This document shows, piece after piece, positions 23,661 to 33,097 of a stretch of 64,000 bases of DNA (its first letter is position 1; every line of letters starts with the position of its first letter). A model generated the notes under the pieces. The model ran no database searches, was not told the DNA's origin, and saw only the letters and a program-made list of their open reading frames with translations. A program made the position numbers and the translations under genes. Origin of the DNA: Phycisphaeraceae bacterium (GTDB taxonomy: Bacteria > Planctomycetota > Phycisphaerae > Phycisphaerales > UBA1924). The DNA is taken from positions 124,001 to 188,000 of the forward strand of contig JACKHE010000004.1 in the NCBI GenBank assembly GCA_020639135.1. Direction: 5' to 3'.

Positions 23661-26600
23661 ATGAAGACCCCCAGTTTCCTGATCGGGAGCGCCTGTCTTG
23701 TCACGATGACCCTCGCCGGGGGGGTGCTCGGGCAATCCGCGGAGATCGTCCGCGAGACGAGGATCCCGGGCCAGACCCGGATCGATTCGATCCCCGTGGC
23801 GAACTTCGACATCCGGGCCGAGAACGGGGATGTCTCATCCCGGATCCGCGGGGCACTGAGCGGCCCGGGGCAGGCCCGGCGGCTGGTCGCGGCGACGCGG
23901 CTGGAGAACACGATCGCCGGGGCCCGGGTGGACCTGGACCCGGTCTTCGGCGGACCCAAGTTCGTGCGATCGACCTCGCGGACGCTGACCCCCCCCACCG
24001 ACGCCCGGATGGGCGCCGGTGAGGTGGTCCGGGCGTTCGTCGCCGAGCACGCGGACCTGTTCCGGATCAGCGATGGCCAGATCGAGACGGCCCTGCTCAC
24101 ACGCGAGATGCGGAGCCCGGCCAGCGGCGCGCGGACGCTGTGGTGGACGCAGCGTGTCGATGGTCTTGAGGTCTTCGATGCGCAGCTGCGCGGGAGCGTG
24201 ACGGCCGACGGCGCGCTGCTGTCGGTGTCCAGCGGGATGCTCGCCGAGCCCGATGGCGGGTGGCGCATCGAGAACGCGGCGATCGACGCCGGCGAGGCGC
24301 TGCGGCTGGCTTCCGCCTCGGTTGGCGCCGCGATGGTGGACGTCCCGCAGACGCTGAGCGTCAGCGAGGCGCCGGACCGGGCGCAGCGCTTTGCGCAGGG
24401 CGCCGGGCTGGGCAACGAGCCGTACCTGCGGCTGATGCTGTTCCCGATGACGCCGGACGAGCTGCGTCCGGCGTGGCGCGTGGTCGTCGGCGCGGCGGGC
24501 TCGGACGACGTGTACCTGATCTTCATCGATGCGGTCAATGGCGACCTGCTGTGGCGGCACACGCTGCGCGCCGACGCGGCGCAGGACGCGACGTACAACG
24601 TGTACGTCGATCCGGTGTCGATGCGTCCGCTGGAAAGCCCCGCGCCGATGTCGCCGGCGCCGGCGACGCCCGACGGCTCACAGGCGCCGGACGCCTCGCG
24701 CACGAGCGTGACGGTGGACGCGCTGGACCTGGTGGCATCGCCCGACGGGTGGATCCCGATCGGCGGCACGCAGACGTTGGGCAACAACGTCGATGCGCAC
24801 ACCGACCAGAACGCCGACAACGCCCCCGACCTGCCCCGCCCGACGGCGGGCGACCGGAACTTCGACTTCCCGATCAACTTCGCCGGCGGCCCGGCGTCGT
24901 ACGAGGACGCGTCGGTCGTGCAGCTGTTCTACATCTCGAACTGGTTCCACGACGTGATGTACGGGTACGGGTTCGATGAGGCCGCGGCGAACTTCCAGGA
25001 GGACAACTTCGGCCGCGGCGGGACGGGGGGCGACTCCGTCACGGCGCAGGCGCAGGACGGCGGCGGGACGAACAACGCGAACTTCAACGCGGACCCCACC
25101 GACGGCGGTCTGGGGCGGATGCAGATGTACGTCTTCCCCGGGCCTACACCGGACCGGGATGGCTCGCTCGACGCGCAGGTCGTCGTGCACGAGCTGACGC
25201 ACGGGCTCTCGATCCGCCTGCACGGCGGTCTGTTCACGCAGGAGGCCGCGGGCATGGGCGAGGGCTGGTCGGACTTCTACGCCTTCGCGCTGCTGCTGGA
25301 CCCGGCGCTCGATCCGGACGCGAACTACGCCAACGGCGGGTGGCTGACGTTCGGTCTCGACCCGGGGTACAACGTCAACTATTACTTCGGCATCCGCCGG
25401 TACCCCTACTCGACGGACTTCGCGGTCAACCCGCTGACGTTCGCGGACATCGACCCCTCGACGTACGGCGTGGCTGCGCCGGCGCCGCCCCGGAGCCCCA
25501 TCTCGTTCCTCAACCCCGAGACGTCATCGAACGCGAACGAGGTGCACAACATGGGCGAGATCTGGTGCAACACGCTGATGCAGTGCCGGGCGAACCTGAT
25601 GGCCAAGCACGGCGGCGCCGCGGGCAACGGGCTGATGGTCCAGCTGGTCACGGACGCGATGAAGCTGTCGCCCTCGTCGCCGAGCCTGATCCAGGCGCGC
25701 GACGCGGTGCTGCTGGCGGACCTGGCGCTGACCGGCGGCGACAACATCTGCGACCTGTGGGACGGGTTCGCGATGCGCGGGTTCGGCGCCTCGGCCTCGA
25801 CCGGCGACGGCTCGAGCGCGACGGGGCTGACCGAGGCGTTCGACATCCCGACGGGGCTCGACATCGAGATCCCCGGCGGCGCGCCGATCGCGGTGGACCT
25901 GGGCGTGAGCACGCCGCTGGACGTCGAGGTGCGCGACACCTGCGGCGACCCGCTCGACACGGGCAGCGGGATGCTCTTTACGCAGATCAACGGCGGCGGG
26001 TACTCGGGGGTTTCGATCGTCGAGACGTCGCCGGGCGTGTTCGGCGTTGACCTGCCGGCGCTGGGTTGCGGGCAGACGCTGGAGTGGTACGTCTCGTTCG
26101 AGAACACCACCGGCGGCGTGTACACGCTCCCGGCCGGGGCGCCGGCCCAGGCGTTCCTGGCGGTCCCCTTCACCGCGGACCTGGTGCGGCTCGATGACGA
26201 CTTCGAGGCGGACAACGGCTGGGTCGTGGGCGCGGTCGGCGACACGGCGACGACGGGGATCTGGGAGCGCGTGGACCCGGTGGGCACCGGCTCGCAGCCC
26301 GAGGACGACGCCTCTCCGGACGGGACGCTGTGCTACATCACCGGCAACGCGCCCCCGGGCGCCGGCGCGGGAACGAACGACATCGACGGTGGCGCGACAA
26401 CGCTGATGTCCCCGGCGCTCGACTGCACGGGCGGCGAGGCGTACATCTCGTACTCCTACTGGTACTCGAACAACCTCGGGGCCGCGCCCAACGCGGACTC
26501 GATGCCGATCGACATCTCCAACGACGACGGCGCCAACTGGACGTCGGTCGAGATCGTCACGTCGAACGCCAACGCGTGGGTGCGCGAGACGATCCGCGTG

Positions 26601-26891
26601 GCGGACTACGTGGCGCCGACGGCCCAGGTGCGGCTGCGGTTCGTCGCGAGCGACCTTGGCGACGGCTCGCTCGTCGAGGCCGGCGTGGACGAGGTGTTCG
26701 TGGACGTGCTCGAGTGCGTCAGCAACCTCGTCGGCGATCTCAACGGCGACGGCGTGGTGGACACGGCGGACCTGGGCATCCTGCTCGGGGTCTTCGGGAC
26801 CAACGATGCGCTGGCGGATCTGAACATGGACGGCGTGGTGGACACGGCGGACCTGGGCATCCTGCTGGCGAACTTCGGGATGATGGCCTGA
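23661..26891 (+). CDS. Secreted fungalysin-type (M36) metalloprotease with dockerin-like tail
   Basis: 1076 residues. It starts with a signal peptide (MKTPSFLIGSACLVTMTLAGGVLG), then a fungalysin/thermolysin-type propeptide region (about 60-290, e.g. 'RISDGQIETALLTREM'). The M36 catalytic domain has HELTH at 510-514 and the downstream GEGWSDFYA motif with Glu 534 as third zinc ligand. After about residue 740 comes a beta-rich part, probably an MAM/CBM-like segment around 850-1000. The last 55 residues are a dockerin-like repeat pair (DLNGDGVVDTADLGILLGVF and DLNMDGVVDTADLGILLANF). GGAG lies 8 bases before the ATG. M36 proteases degrade large extracellular proteins, fitting a scavenging lifestyle. 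Confidence 0.88.
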   Translation: MKTPSFLIGSACLVTMTLAGGVLGQSAEIVRETRIPGQTRIDSIPVANFDIRAENGDVSSRIRGALSGPGQARRLVAATRLENTIAGARVDLDPVFGGPKFVRSTSRTLTPPTDARMGAGEVVRAFVAEHADLFRISDGQIETALLTREMRSPASGARTLWWTQRVDGLEVFDAQLRGSVTADGALLSVSSGMLAEPDGGWRIENAAIDAGEALRLASASVGAAMVDVPQTLSVSEAPDRAQRFAQGAGLGNEPYLRLMLFPMTPDELRPAWRVVVGAAGSDDVYLIFIDAVNGDLLWRHTLRADAAQDATYNVYVDPVSMRPLESPAPMSPAPATPDGSQAPDASRTSVTVDALDLVASPDGWIPIGGTQTLGNNVDAHTDQNADNAPDLPRPTAGDRNFDFPINFAGGPASYEDASVVQLFYISNWFHDVMYGYGFDEAAANFQEDNFGRGGTGGDSVTAQAQDGGGTNNANFNADPTDGGLGRMQMYVFPGPTPDRDGSLDAQVVVHELTHGLSIRLHGGLFTQEAAGMGEGWSDFYAFALLLDPALDPDANYANGGWLTFGLDPGYNVNYYFGIRRYPYSTDFAVNPLTFADIDPSTYGVAAPAPPRSPISFLNPETSSNANEVHNMGEIWCNTLMQCRANLMAKHGGAAGNGLMVQLVTDAMKLSPSSPSLIQARDAVLLADLALTGGDNICDLWDGFAMRGFGASASTGDGSSATGLTEAFDIPTGLDIEIPGGAPIAVDLGVSTPLDVEVRDTCGDPLDTGSGMLFTQINGGGYSGVSIVETSPGVFGVDLPALGCGQTLEWYVSFENTTGGVYTLPAGAPAQAFLAVPFTADLVRLDDDFEADNGWVVGAVGDTATTGIWERVDPVGTGSQPEDDASPDGTLCYITGNAPPGAGAGTNDIDGGATTLMSPALDCTGGEAYISYSYWYSNNLGAAPNADSMPIDISNDDGANWTSVEIVTSNANAWVRETIRVADYVAPTAQVRLRFVASDLGDGSLVEAGVDEVFVDVLECVSNLVGDLNGDGVVDTADLGILLGVFGTNDALADLNMDGVVDTADLGILLANFGMMA

Positions 26892-26918
26892 TCGGATCGC
26901 ATTCCGGCGCGCTCCTGC

Positions 26919-26962
26919 GGCGCCGGCGTCGTCCCGGTTGACGCCGGGGCTCCGCCGGCGCC
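26919..26962 (+). terminator. Terminator of the M36 protease gene
   Basis: Outer 10-bp stem GGCGCCGGCG / CGCCGGCGCC enclosing an internal CCCGG...CCGGG hairpin, followed by GTTTTTCG. It lies 28 bases after the stop. Confidence 0.7.
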
Positions 26963-26981
26963 GTTTTTCGTTGGGAGCCGG

Positions 26982-26987
26982 TAGAAT
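26982..26987 (+). promoter_or_regulatory. Possible -10 element close to the KynB-like start
   Basis: TAGAAT ends 8 bases before the ATG at 26996. No good -35 is visible at the right spacing. If real, the transcript is essentially leaderless. Confidence 0.3.
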
Positions 26988-26995
26988 CGCGCGCG

Positions 26996-27631
26996 ATGGC
27001 CGAACGGATCATTGACATTTCTCCGGCTGTTTCGCCCCGGCTGGCGGTGTGGCCGGGCGACACCCCGCTGTCGCGCGAGGTGCTGAGCGATATCGGGCGT
27101 GGCGACGCGGTGACGCTGTCGTCGATCCACGCGACGGCGCACCTGGGCGCGCACGCGGATGCGCCGAATCATTATGTCCGCGGCGGGGAGGACATCGCGG
27201 CGCGGGCGCTGGGGTTCTACCTTGGCGCGTGCCAGGTGATCGCGGCGCCGGTGGCGCGCGGGGCGCGTGTCGGCTTCGACGATCTGCGGGACGAGATCAC
27301 CGAATCGCGCGTGCTGTTTGCGACGGGGACGTTCCCGGATCCCGACGCGTGGAACGATGACTTCGCCGGGGTCGAGCCGGCGCTGATTGACGACCTGGCG
27401 GATCGCGGGGTGCGCACGATCGGGATCGACACGCCGAGCGTGGATGTGCTGGGGTCGGACGGCTTCCCGGCGCACGATGCGGTCGCTCGGCGTGACATGG
27501 CGATCCTGGAGGGGCTGATCCTCACGGGCGTGGCGCCCGGCCGGTACGAACTGATCGCGCTGCCGCTGAAGCTGGAGGGGTTCGACGCGTCGCCGGTGCG
27601 GGCGGTATTGCGCACTTATGCAGGCGAATAG
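26996..27631 (+). CDS. KynB-like arylformamidase / cyclase-family metal hydrolase
   Basis: 211 residues of the cyclase family (KynB group), which hydrolyses N-formylkynurenine to kynurenine with a dimetal site. Evidence: 'IIDISPAVSPRLAVWPGDTP' with the WPGDT motif; 'HATAHLGAHADAPNHYVRGG' containing the HxGxHxDAPxH metal ligands; 'IDTPSVDVLGSDGFPAHDAV'; 'EGLILTGVAPGRYELIALPL' near the end. The length matches KynB. Its 3' end overlaps convergent queC by 16 bases. No other kynurenine gene is in the window, so the substrate is inferred from family only. Confidence 0.85.
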   Translation: MAERIIDISPAVSPRLAVWPGDTPLSREVLSDIGRGDAVTLSSIHATAHLGAHADAPNHYVRGGEDIAARALGFYLGACQVIAAPVARGARVGFDDLRDEITESRVLFATGTFPDPDAWNDDFAGVEPALIDDLADRGVRTIGIDTPSVDVLGSDGFPAHDAVARRDMAILEGLILTGVAPGRYELIALPLKLEGFDASPVRAVLRTYAGE

Positions 27632-28356
27632 ATCGTCGGGTCCGCGACGCCGGCCCGCTCGAAGCCCGCTTTGCGGAGCAGGCAGCTGTCGCAGTGGCCG
27701 CAGGCGCGGCCCTGGCCGTCGGGGTCGTAGCAGGAGTGTGTGAGCGCGTAATCGACGCCGAGTTCGACGCCGCGGCGGATGATCTGCGCCTTGGTCCAGC
27801 TGATGAGGGGCGCGTGGATATGGAGCGTGGCGCCCTGAGCGCCGGCTCTGGTGGCGAGCTGCGCGGCGCGCTGGAAGGCGTCGATGAACTCGGGTCGGCA
27901 GTCGGGGTAGCCCGAGTAGTCCACGGCGTTGACGCCCAGGTAGATGTCGCTGGCGCCGAGGGATTCGGCCAGCGCGGTGGCGTAGCTGAGGAAGACGAGG
28001 TTGCGCGCCGGGACGTAGGTGACGGGGATGTCGCCGGCGTCATGGGGTTCGAGGGTTTCGGGGGCGCGGTCCTTGGGGACGGCGAGGTCGGTCGTCAGGG
28101 CGGAGCCCAGGAAGGCGTCGGGGTCGAGGTGGACCTGGGTGATGGATGCGGCGCCGAGGGTGCGGGCGACGCGGTCGGCAGCCTCGAGCTCGACGCGGTG
28201 GCGCTGGCCGTACTCGAAGACGAGCGCGTGGCAGTCGAATCCATCGCTCATGGCGATGGCGAGGGTGGTCGCGGAATCGAGTCCCCCGGAAAGGAGAACG
28301 ACGGCGGGGGTTCGGGGTGATTCGTGCGCGTCGCCGGGGGGTATGGATGCGGTCAT
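27616..28356 (-). CDS. queC: 7-cyano-7-deazaguanine synthase
   Basis: QueC makes preQ0 from 7-carboxy-7-deazaguanine, ammonia and ATP in the queuosine pathway. The 246-residue protein has the PP-loop 'AVVLLSGGLDSATTLAIAMS', 'ALVFEYGQRHRVELEAADRV', 'VPARNLVFLSYATALAESLG', 'YLGVNAVDYSGYPDCRPEF', and the zinc site CYDPDGQGRACGHCDSC (four Cys). The first residues before VVLLSGG are a short polar extension. It runs convergently with the KynB-like gene. No other que genes or preQ1 riboswitch were seen nearby. Confidence 0.95.
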   Translation of the reverse strand: MTASIPPGDAHESPRTPAVVLLSGGLDSATTLAIAMSDGFDCHALVFEYGQRHRVELEAADRVARTLGAASITQVHLDPDAFLGSALTTDLAVPKDRAPETLEPHDAGDIPVTYVPARNLVFLSYATALAESLGASDIYLGVNAVDYSGYPDCRPEFIDAFQRAAQLATRAGAQGATLHIHAPLISWTKAQIIRRGVELGVDYALTHSCYDPDGQGRACGHCDSCLLRKAGFERAGVADPTIYSPA

Positions 28357-28710
28357 CTCCGGTCATCTTGGGTGGTTGGGGCGGGGCTGTCCACGGGTCG
28401 CCGCCGGCCCCGGCGTGTCCCCGGCGAATGATTTTCGGAGTCGCGCTTATCTGGCCCCCGGCGTGGTCCGATCTGATTCGTGCGGCGCCCTTCCACCCTC
28501 AAGCGGTCGGGTGATCGCGTCCGATAAGACCCCCGATGCGGAGCGTCTGGGGCGGGATCCCGCGGGAAGCGGGGTCCTGAATGAGTTTTGCAACGGGTCG
28601 GAGCCGGGCGCGGAGCGCCGGGCCGACGACCGCCCGGAGCGATGGAGCCCCGGGTGGATGTTTGGTCATGCCTGCCCAGCGCGGGCCACGAACCAGGGAG
28701 CCCCCCAGAA
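28357..28710. other. Divergent intergenic region between queC and the PD40 lipoprotein
   Basis: 354 bases with no convincing gene on either strand. It must hold the promoters for both flanking genes, but I see no consensus promoter, riboswitch or repeat. The G+C level is slightly lower around 28430-28480 and 28570-28600. Confidence 0.5.
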
Positions 28711-30021
28711 ATGACGCTCATGCTCACCACCCGTACCCGCGTGCTGCTCGCCGCGACCGGCGCTGCGGCGCTGACGGCGATTGTCGGTTGCTCGTTCAGC
28801 GGATCGAACGCCTCGAACTCGGGCAACCATGCGGATTTCAACGCGAAGCCGATCCAGCCCAACAAGCCGGTGTCGCAGACGGCCCACGCGGATGATCAGC
28901 CGATCCTGCGGCACGCGATCGAGCCGCAGGAGACGTTCGTCGATCCGTTCTCGTCGAGCGTCGCCGGAGCGGGGACGTGGTCAACCAACGAGCGCCTGGG
29001 CCAGCGGCTGGACCCGATGACGGAGACCAGCCCCACGCTCAGCTTGTACGGTGGCGTGTCGCACCCGGGCCTACCCGGCTCTCCCTCGGGGGCGCCGTTC
29101 GATGGTTCGGAGAACATCGCACAGGTCTCTTTCGCTCCGGAGGGGGCGGATTTCGACCCCGATGTCTCCAGCGACGGCACGACGGTGGTCTTCGCCAGCA
29201 CGCAGCACCGGAAGACGGCGGACATCTACACCAAGGCGGTCGATGGCCGGACGGTCACACAGCTGACGACCGACCCGGCAAACGACGTGATGCCCTGTTT
29301 CAGCCCGGACGGGTCGAAGATCGCGTTCTCGTCGGACCGCGACGGGTCGTGGGACATCTACATCATGGGCCAGGACGGCGGTCAGGCGGTGCAGATCACG
29401 AGCGAATCGACGCACGAGCTGCACCCGACGTGGTCGCCGGACGGGAAGTACCTGGCGTACTGCCGGCTGGGCGCCACGAGCGGCCGCTGGGAGCTGTGGG
29501 TGACGGAGGCGGGCAACCCAGCTGTTCGTAAGTTCCTGGGGTACGGGCTCTTCCCGGAATGGGCCCCGACGGGCAACAAGATCGCGTTCCAGCGCTCGCG
29601 GGAGCGTGGCGGGCACTTCTTCTCGGTGTGGACGCTGGATTACGTGGACGGCGAGGGCGTGAACCTGACGGAGATCGCGTCGAGCCCGGTCGCGGCGATC
29701 GTGAACCCGGCGTGGTCGCCCGACGGGCGTCGCCTGGCCTTCGCGACGATCCCGAACCCGGACCACAAGTACGGCGAACGTCCGGAAAACGCCGACATCT
29801 GGATTATCGACATCGACGGGGGCGCGCGGGCGAACCTGACGAACGGCCTGTTTGTGAACCTGATGCCCACCTGGGGCAAGGACAACGCGATCTACTTCGT
29901 CTCCGACCGCTCGGGGCGCGACAACCTGTGGTCGATCGATCCCTCGCAGGCGATCGTGGCCTCGGGCGACCCCGCTCCCAAGTCAACCGACTTCGCCAGC
30001 GTCCCGACGCGGGACAACTGA
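28711..30021 (+). CDS. TolB-like beta-propeller lipoprotein (PD40 repeats)
   Basis: 436 residues. A hydrophobic N-terminus ends in a lipobox (ALTAIVGC, Cys about 27), so the mature protein is lipid-anchored. At least five WD40-like PD40 motifs follow: 'DFDPDVSSDGTTVVFAST', 'MPCFSPDGSKIAFSSDRDGS', 'HPTWSPDGKYLAYC', 'FPEWAPTGNKIAFQRSRERG', 'NPAWSPDGRRLAFATI', and a last blade 'MPTWGKDNAIYFVSDRSG'. This architecture resembles the propeller of TolB, which acts with Tol-Pal in envelope integrity, although no tol or pal genes are seen. The next gene on the same strand is another lipoprotein. Confidence 0.82.
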   Translation: MTLMLTTRTRVLLAATGAAALTAIVGCSFSGSNASNSGNHADFNAKPIQPNKPVSQTAHADDQPILRHAIEPQETFVDPFSSSVAGAGTWSTNERLGQRLDPMTETSPTLSLYGGVSHPGLPGSPSGAPFDGSENIAQVSFAPEGADFDPDVSSDGTTVVFASTQHRKTADIYTKAVDGRTVTQLTTDPANDVMPCFSPDGSKIAFSSDRDGSWDIYIMGQDGGQAVQITSESTHELHPTWSPDGKYLAYCRLGATSGRWELWVTEAGNPAVRKFLGYGLFPEWAPTGNKIAFQRSRERGGHFFSVWTLDYVDGEGVNLTEIASSPVAAIVNPAWSPDGRRLAFATIPNPDHKYGERPENADIWIIDIDGGARANLTNGLFVNLMPTWGKDNAIYFVSDRSGRDNLWSIDPSQAIVASGDPAPKSTDFASVPTRDN

Positions 30022-30053
30022 ACCGAACCACCACGGCACGCAGCCGCAAGCGC

Positions 30054-30085
30054 GCGCCGCCGGCGACGAGAGAAGCCGGCGGCGC
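30054..30085 (+). terminator. Hairpin after the PD40 lipoprotein gene
   Basis: 11-bp stem GCGCCGCCGGC / GCCGGCGGCGC with a 10-base loop, followed by TTTGG only. Plausible terminator 33 bases after the stop. Confidence 0.55.
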
Positions 30086-30210
30086 TTTGGAAACCCGATC
30101 CCCCCGCGGCCCACGGAAGGGCCGCCCGGCCGCCGACGCGCACGGATGCACAGGCGTTGACGGCTCTGATCCACGGCGTCGATGGAGCGACGCGCAGCAG
30201 GCAGGACGCC

Positions 30211-31032
30211 ATGGCAAGTGAACACCTCATGCGTGGCCGGTCGTTGACCGGCCTGTTTCCCTCGGTTGTCTGCGCGGTGGTGTGCGTGGTCGTTCTGGTC
30301 GCGCTGGGTGCGTGCGGGACGGGCTCGAAGCCCCGCTTCGTGACGCCGGCGACGCTCGAGTCGCCCTACGCGGCGGACCAGACGGTGACCGTCTGGGCGA
30401 TTGCGCCGATGCGGAACGAGTCCGGGACGAGCGCCGTTGATCCGTTGCGGGTCAGCGACGCCCTGGTCGCGGAGATGCAGCAGGTCCGGGGTGTCCAGGT
30501 GTTGTCGCTCAACAGGACGCTGGCGACGATGCGGACACTCGGGATGGCGGGCGTGGAGTCGCAGGCCGATGCGCTGCAGCTGGCGCAGGAGCTGGGCGTC
30601 GATGCGATCGTGGTCGGGACGATCACGGCGTACGACCCCTACGACCCGCTGCAGCTCGGGCTGGCCCTGGCATTGATCGCGCCGCCGGGGTCGCCGATCA
30701 TCGGTGATCCGTCGTCTTCGGGCGCTGTCGATCCGTACGCGCTGGAGGCCGTCGGGAGCGACTTCGGTCTCTCGCTGGGCGGCGGTGCGGGCGCGGGGCC
30801 GCTGTCGGTGATCGCGGTGCACTACGACAGCGCGAACCACGACGTGCGTCTGGCGGCGAACCGTTATTCGGAGGGGCGCACGGAGTCCGTCAGCGCGATG
30901 GGCTGGGAGGCGTATGTGACGAGCATGAGGATGTTCACGAAGTTCGCGTGTTACGACGCGACCTCGAGGCTGCTCCGGCAGGAGCGGATCCGCCTCGCGG
31001 GCGCGCACCGGGCCGCGGTGAGCGAGCGGTAG
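30211..31032 (+). CDS. Lipoprotein of unknown function
   Basis: 273 residues. The N-terminal hydrophobic stretch (VVCAVVCVVVLVALGAC) ends in a lipobox (LVALGAC). The rest includes 'TVWAIAPMRNESGTSAVDPL', 'LVAEMQQVRGVQVLSLNRTL' and 'LAQELGVDAIVVGTITAYDP', a pattern like CsgG- or TolB-N-like domains in which a small alpha/beta module binds partner proteins. The exact family is not established. Possible starts are ATG 30211 (AGGA just upstream) or ATG 30229, which would give a shorter signal peptide. It follows the PD40 lipoprotein in the same direction after a hairpin. Confidence 0.6.
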   Translation: MASEHLMRGRSLTGLFPSVVCAVVCVVVLVALGACGTGSKPRFVTPATLESPYAADQTVTVWAIAPMRNESGTSAVDPLRVSDALVAEMQQVRGVQVLSLNRTLATMRTLGMAGVESQADALQLAQELGVDAIVVGTITAYDPYDPLQLGLALALIAPPGSPIIGDPSSSGAVDPYALEAVGSDFGLSLGGGAGAGPLSVIAVHYDSANHDVRLAANRYSEGRTESVSAMGWEAYVTSMRMFTKFACYDATSRLLRQERIRLAGAHRAAVSER

Positions 31033-31407
31033 TCACGCCGGCGATCCCCAAGGACCGCCGGCCCCGGAGAGGACCGACGGTCGTGCCAACGAACACAGAG
31101 CGAGCGAGCGCGGCGCGGACGGCGCGGGGCCTGACCCGGCGTCGGATGCGTCCGGTGTCCGAGCCTCTGCTGCGTCGCACGGGAAGGTCCGTGTACCCGA
31201 CGGGCCGAGAAAAAAAGGCGCGTGCCCTGCAGGGCGCGGCTGATTTCTGGTCCCTGAATCGCCGAGATACCTATCGGAGCAGAGCCGTCCGGCACGACGC
31301 CGTTCGCCCCTGCGTTTCCACCAACGCGCCGGCAGGGAAGCCGACGCGGGATGCAGTTCACATTGTCCCAGACATCCGCCCTGGCGGACGCGGAGCGTAA
31401 CGCAGCC
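31033..31407 (+). other. Intergenic region upstream of xerC
   Basis: 375 bases without a supported gene. A 12-bp palindrome GCCCTGCAGGGC sits around 31229-31240 beside a seven-A run on the plus strand (seven T on the minus strand), a possible minus-strand terminator without an obvious gene. No promoter consensus stands out. Confidence 0.4.
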
Positions 31408-32436
31408 ATGTCCAAGACCCTGCCAATCGTGCAAGCCTTCCAGTCGTACCTCACGGACGAGCGTCACTTCAGCCCCTACACGGCCAAGTGCTACGGCGCC
31501 GACCTCCGGCAGTTCGTCGAGTTCCTGTGCGACGAGACCAACCGGACGATCGACCTCGACGCCGAGCGGTCGGCGTACTCGAAGCGCGAGTCGCAGTCGG
31601 GCCAGCCCAACGTGAGCGCGTCGTCGCTCCCGGATTCGCTGACGAAGCTGATCTGCTCGGCGGACGTGGAGCTGATCCGCTCGTTCCTGTCGCACCTGGC
31701 CGACCAGAACTACTCGTCGGCGACGATGGCGAGGAAGATCGCGACGCTGCGTTCGTTCTACAAGTGGGGCGAGCGCCGGGGCCTGACCGACAGCAACCCG
31801 ATGACCCTGATCCGCACGCCGCGGCAGTCCAAGCGCCTGCCCAAGGCGATCACGCTGGACCAGGTCGAGCGGCTGCTCAGCGCCCCCACCGACCACGACG
31901 TGCTGGGCTCGCGCGACCGGGCGATGCTCGAGACGTTGTACTCGACCGGCATCCGCGTGTCGGAGCTGGTGGACCTGAACTGCGAGGACGTGGACGACAC
32001 CGGCGAGGCGCTGCGTGTCCGCGGCAAGGGCAAGAAGGAGCGCGTCGTCCCGCTGGGCTCGCACGCGCTGCACGCGCTCTCGCACTACCGCACGCTCGTC
32101 CGCAAGGACCCGCGGTACGCCGAGGCGTGGACGGCTGAGAAGTCGTCGCGGCCCCTGTTCGTCAACAAGCACGGCGGCAGGATCTCCAGCAGGAGCGTCC
32201 GCCGGAAGCTCGACAAGTACCTGCGGCAGGTCGGCCTCGACCCGTCGATCAGCCCGCACACGCTGCGGCACAGCTTCGCGACGCACCTGCTCGACAACGG
32301 CGCGGACCTGCGCAGCGTGCAGGAGCTGCTGGGTCACCAGTCCGCGAGCACGACGCAGGTGTACACGCACCTGACGAGCGAGCGGATGCGCGAGAGCTAC
32401 GAGAAGTCGCACCCGAGGGCCGCGGAAGCGGGCTGA
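31408..32436 (+). CDS. xerC: Tyrosine recombinase XerC-like
   Basis: 342 residues. XerC/D recombinases resolve chromosome dimers at dif. The N-terminal SAM-like domain begins 'VQAFQSYLTDERHFSPYTAK'. It contains an insertion of about 40 residues (SAYSKRESQSGQPNVSASSL...) compared with E. coli XerC. The catalytic domain shows Arg in STGIRVSELVDL, Lys in GKGKKERVVPL, 'SPHTLRHSFATHLLDNGADL' with HxxR, and 'ELLGHQSASTTQVYTHLTSE' with the second His and the Tyr nucleophile. ATG 31408 is chosen to start just before the conserved helix, with GGAG 12-16 bases upstream; ATG 31351 is an alternative. A strong terminator follows. Confidence 0.88.
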   Translation: MSKTLPIVQAFQSYLTDERHFSPYTAKCYGADLRQFVEFLCDETNRTIDLDAERSAYSKRESQSGQPNVSASSLPDSLTKLICSADVELIRSFLSHLADQNYSSATMARKIATLRSFYKWGERRGLTDSNPMTLIRTPRQSKRLPKAITLDQVERLLSAPTDHDVLGSRDRAMLETLYSTGIRVSELVDLNCEDVDDTGEALRVRGKGKKERVVPLGSHALHALSHYRTLVRKDPRYAEAWTAEKSSRPLFVNKHGGRISSRSVRRKLDKYLRQVGLDPSISPHTLRHSFATHLLDNGADLRSVQELLGHQSASTTQVYTHLTSERMRESYEKSHPRAAEAG

Positions 32437-32452
32437 GGCCGAACAACAACAA

Positions 32453-32495
32453 GGACCGTGCCACTGCAACGCCGCAACGGCGTTGTAGTGTTTTT
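32453..32495 (+). terminator. xerC terminator, inverted GTGGCAC-family hairpin
   Basis: 13-bp stem CACTGCAACGCCG / CGGCGTTGTAGTG (one G-T pair) with a CAA loop at 32462-32490, then TTTTTG. The bases before it (GGACCGTGC) are the reverse complement of the GCACGG(T)CC tail seen after other hairpins. Confidence 0.85.
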
Positions 32496-32509
32496 GCATT
32501 TCTCAGAAG

Positions 32510-32545
32510 CACCACAACCCCGAAGCGGTGTTGTGGTGGCGCGGG
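32510..32545 (-). repeat. GTGGCGC-tailed hairpin, convergent with the xerC terminator
   Basis: 12-position stem from CACCACAAC (32510-32518) to GTTGTGGTG (32530-32538), one internal mismatch, then GCGCGGG. Lies 17 bases after the zinc-ribbon gene stop on the minus strand and may terminate it, although the run after it is only CTTCTG. Confidence 0.6.
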
Positions 32546-32554
32546 AGCGCCGGC

Positions 32555-33097
32555 TCAGCCCCCGGCGGCCTCGTCGCCGAAGAGCTCGGCGATGACGCGC
32601 GGGACGGAGCGGCCCCGGCTGTAGAGGCGCCAGCGGTTGGCGAAGAGCTTCCAGCTGGCCGGGCCGACGATGACGGCGACGACGAGATAGGGCCAGAAGT
32701 TGCGCATGTTCGCCTTTTCCCAGATGACGGTCACGATGCACAGGATTGTGAAGGCGAGACCGACGATGGACGTGGCGCCGAAGAAGAGGACCTCACCCCC
32801 GAGGGTGAGGCCGAAAACGCCTCGGTAGCGGTGGACGTTGCTGAGATGGATGGCCTCCATCTCGTCGATGTTGTCGGCGGAGCCGGGCTGGAAGTCGTCG
32901 AGGACCTCGTCCAGCACGACATCGGCGACGGTGTCGTCGAGGGATTCGCCGGCGGTCATCGAGCCCGATTGCAGCTCGGGGCAGCGGACCTTGGCGCCGC
33001 ACTTGCATTCGATCGTCTTGCCCGAGATCCCCGGGTACCACCGGAAGACGCGGTTGCAGACGTAGCATTGGAATGTGTCGAACGTCTTGTCGTTCAT
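32555..33097 (-). CDS. Zinc-ribbon two-TM membrane protein
   Basis: 180 residues. The N-terminal ribbon has CYVCNRVF, then 'GKTIECKCGAKVRCPELQSG' (CxxC...CxCxxxxxC). An acidic linker (about 55-85) precedes two hydrophobic helices (about 105-130 and 138-158) and a basic, amphipathic C-terminus. It looks like a small envelope protein whose ribbon faces the cytoplasm. No family name is assigned. ATG 33097 has GGTGGGG upstream; a GTG at 33109 would add four residues. The function is unknown. Confidence 0.65.
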   Translation of the reverse strand: MNDKTFDTFQCYVCNRVFRWYPGISGKTIECKCGAKVRCPELQSGSMTAGESLDDTVADVVLDEVLDDFQPGSADNIDEMEAIHLSNVHRYRGVFGLTLGGEVLFFGATSIVGLAFTILCIVTVIWEKANMRNFWPYLVVAVIVGPASWKLFANRWRLYSRGRSVPRVIAELFGDEAAGG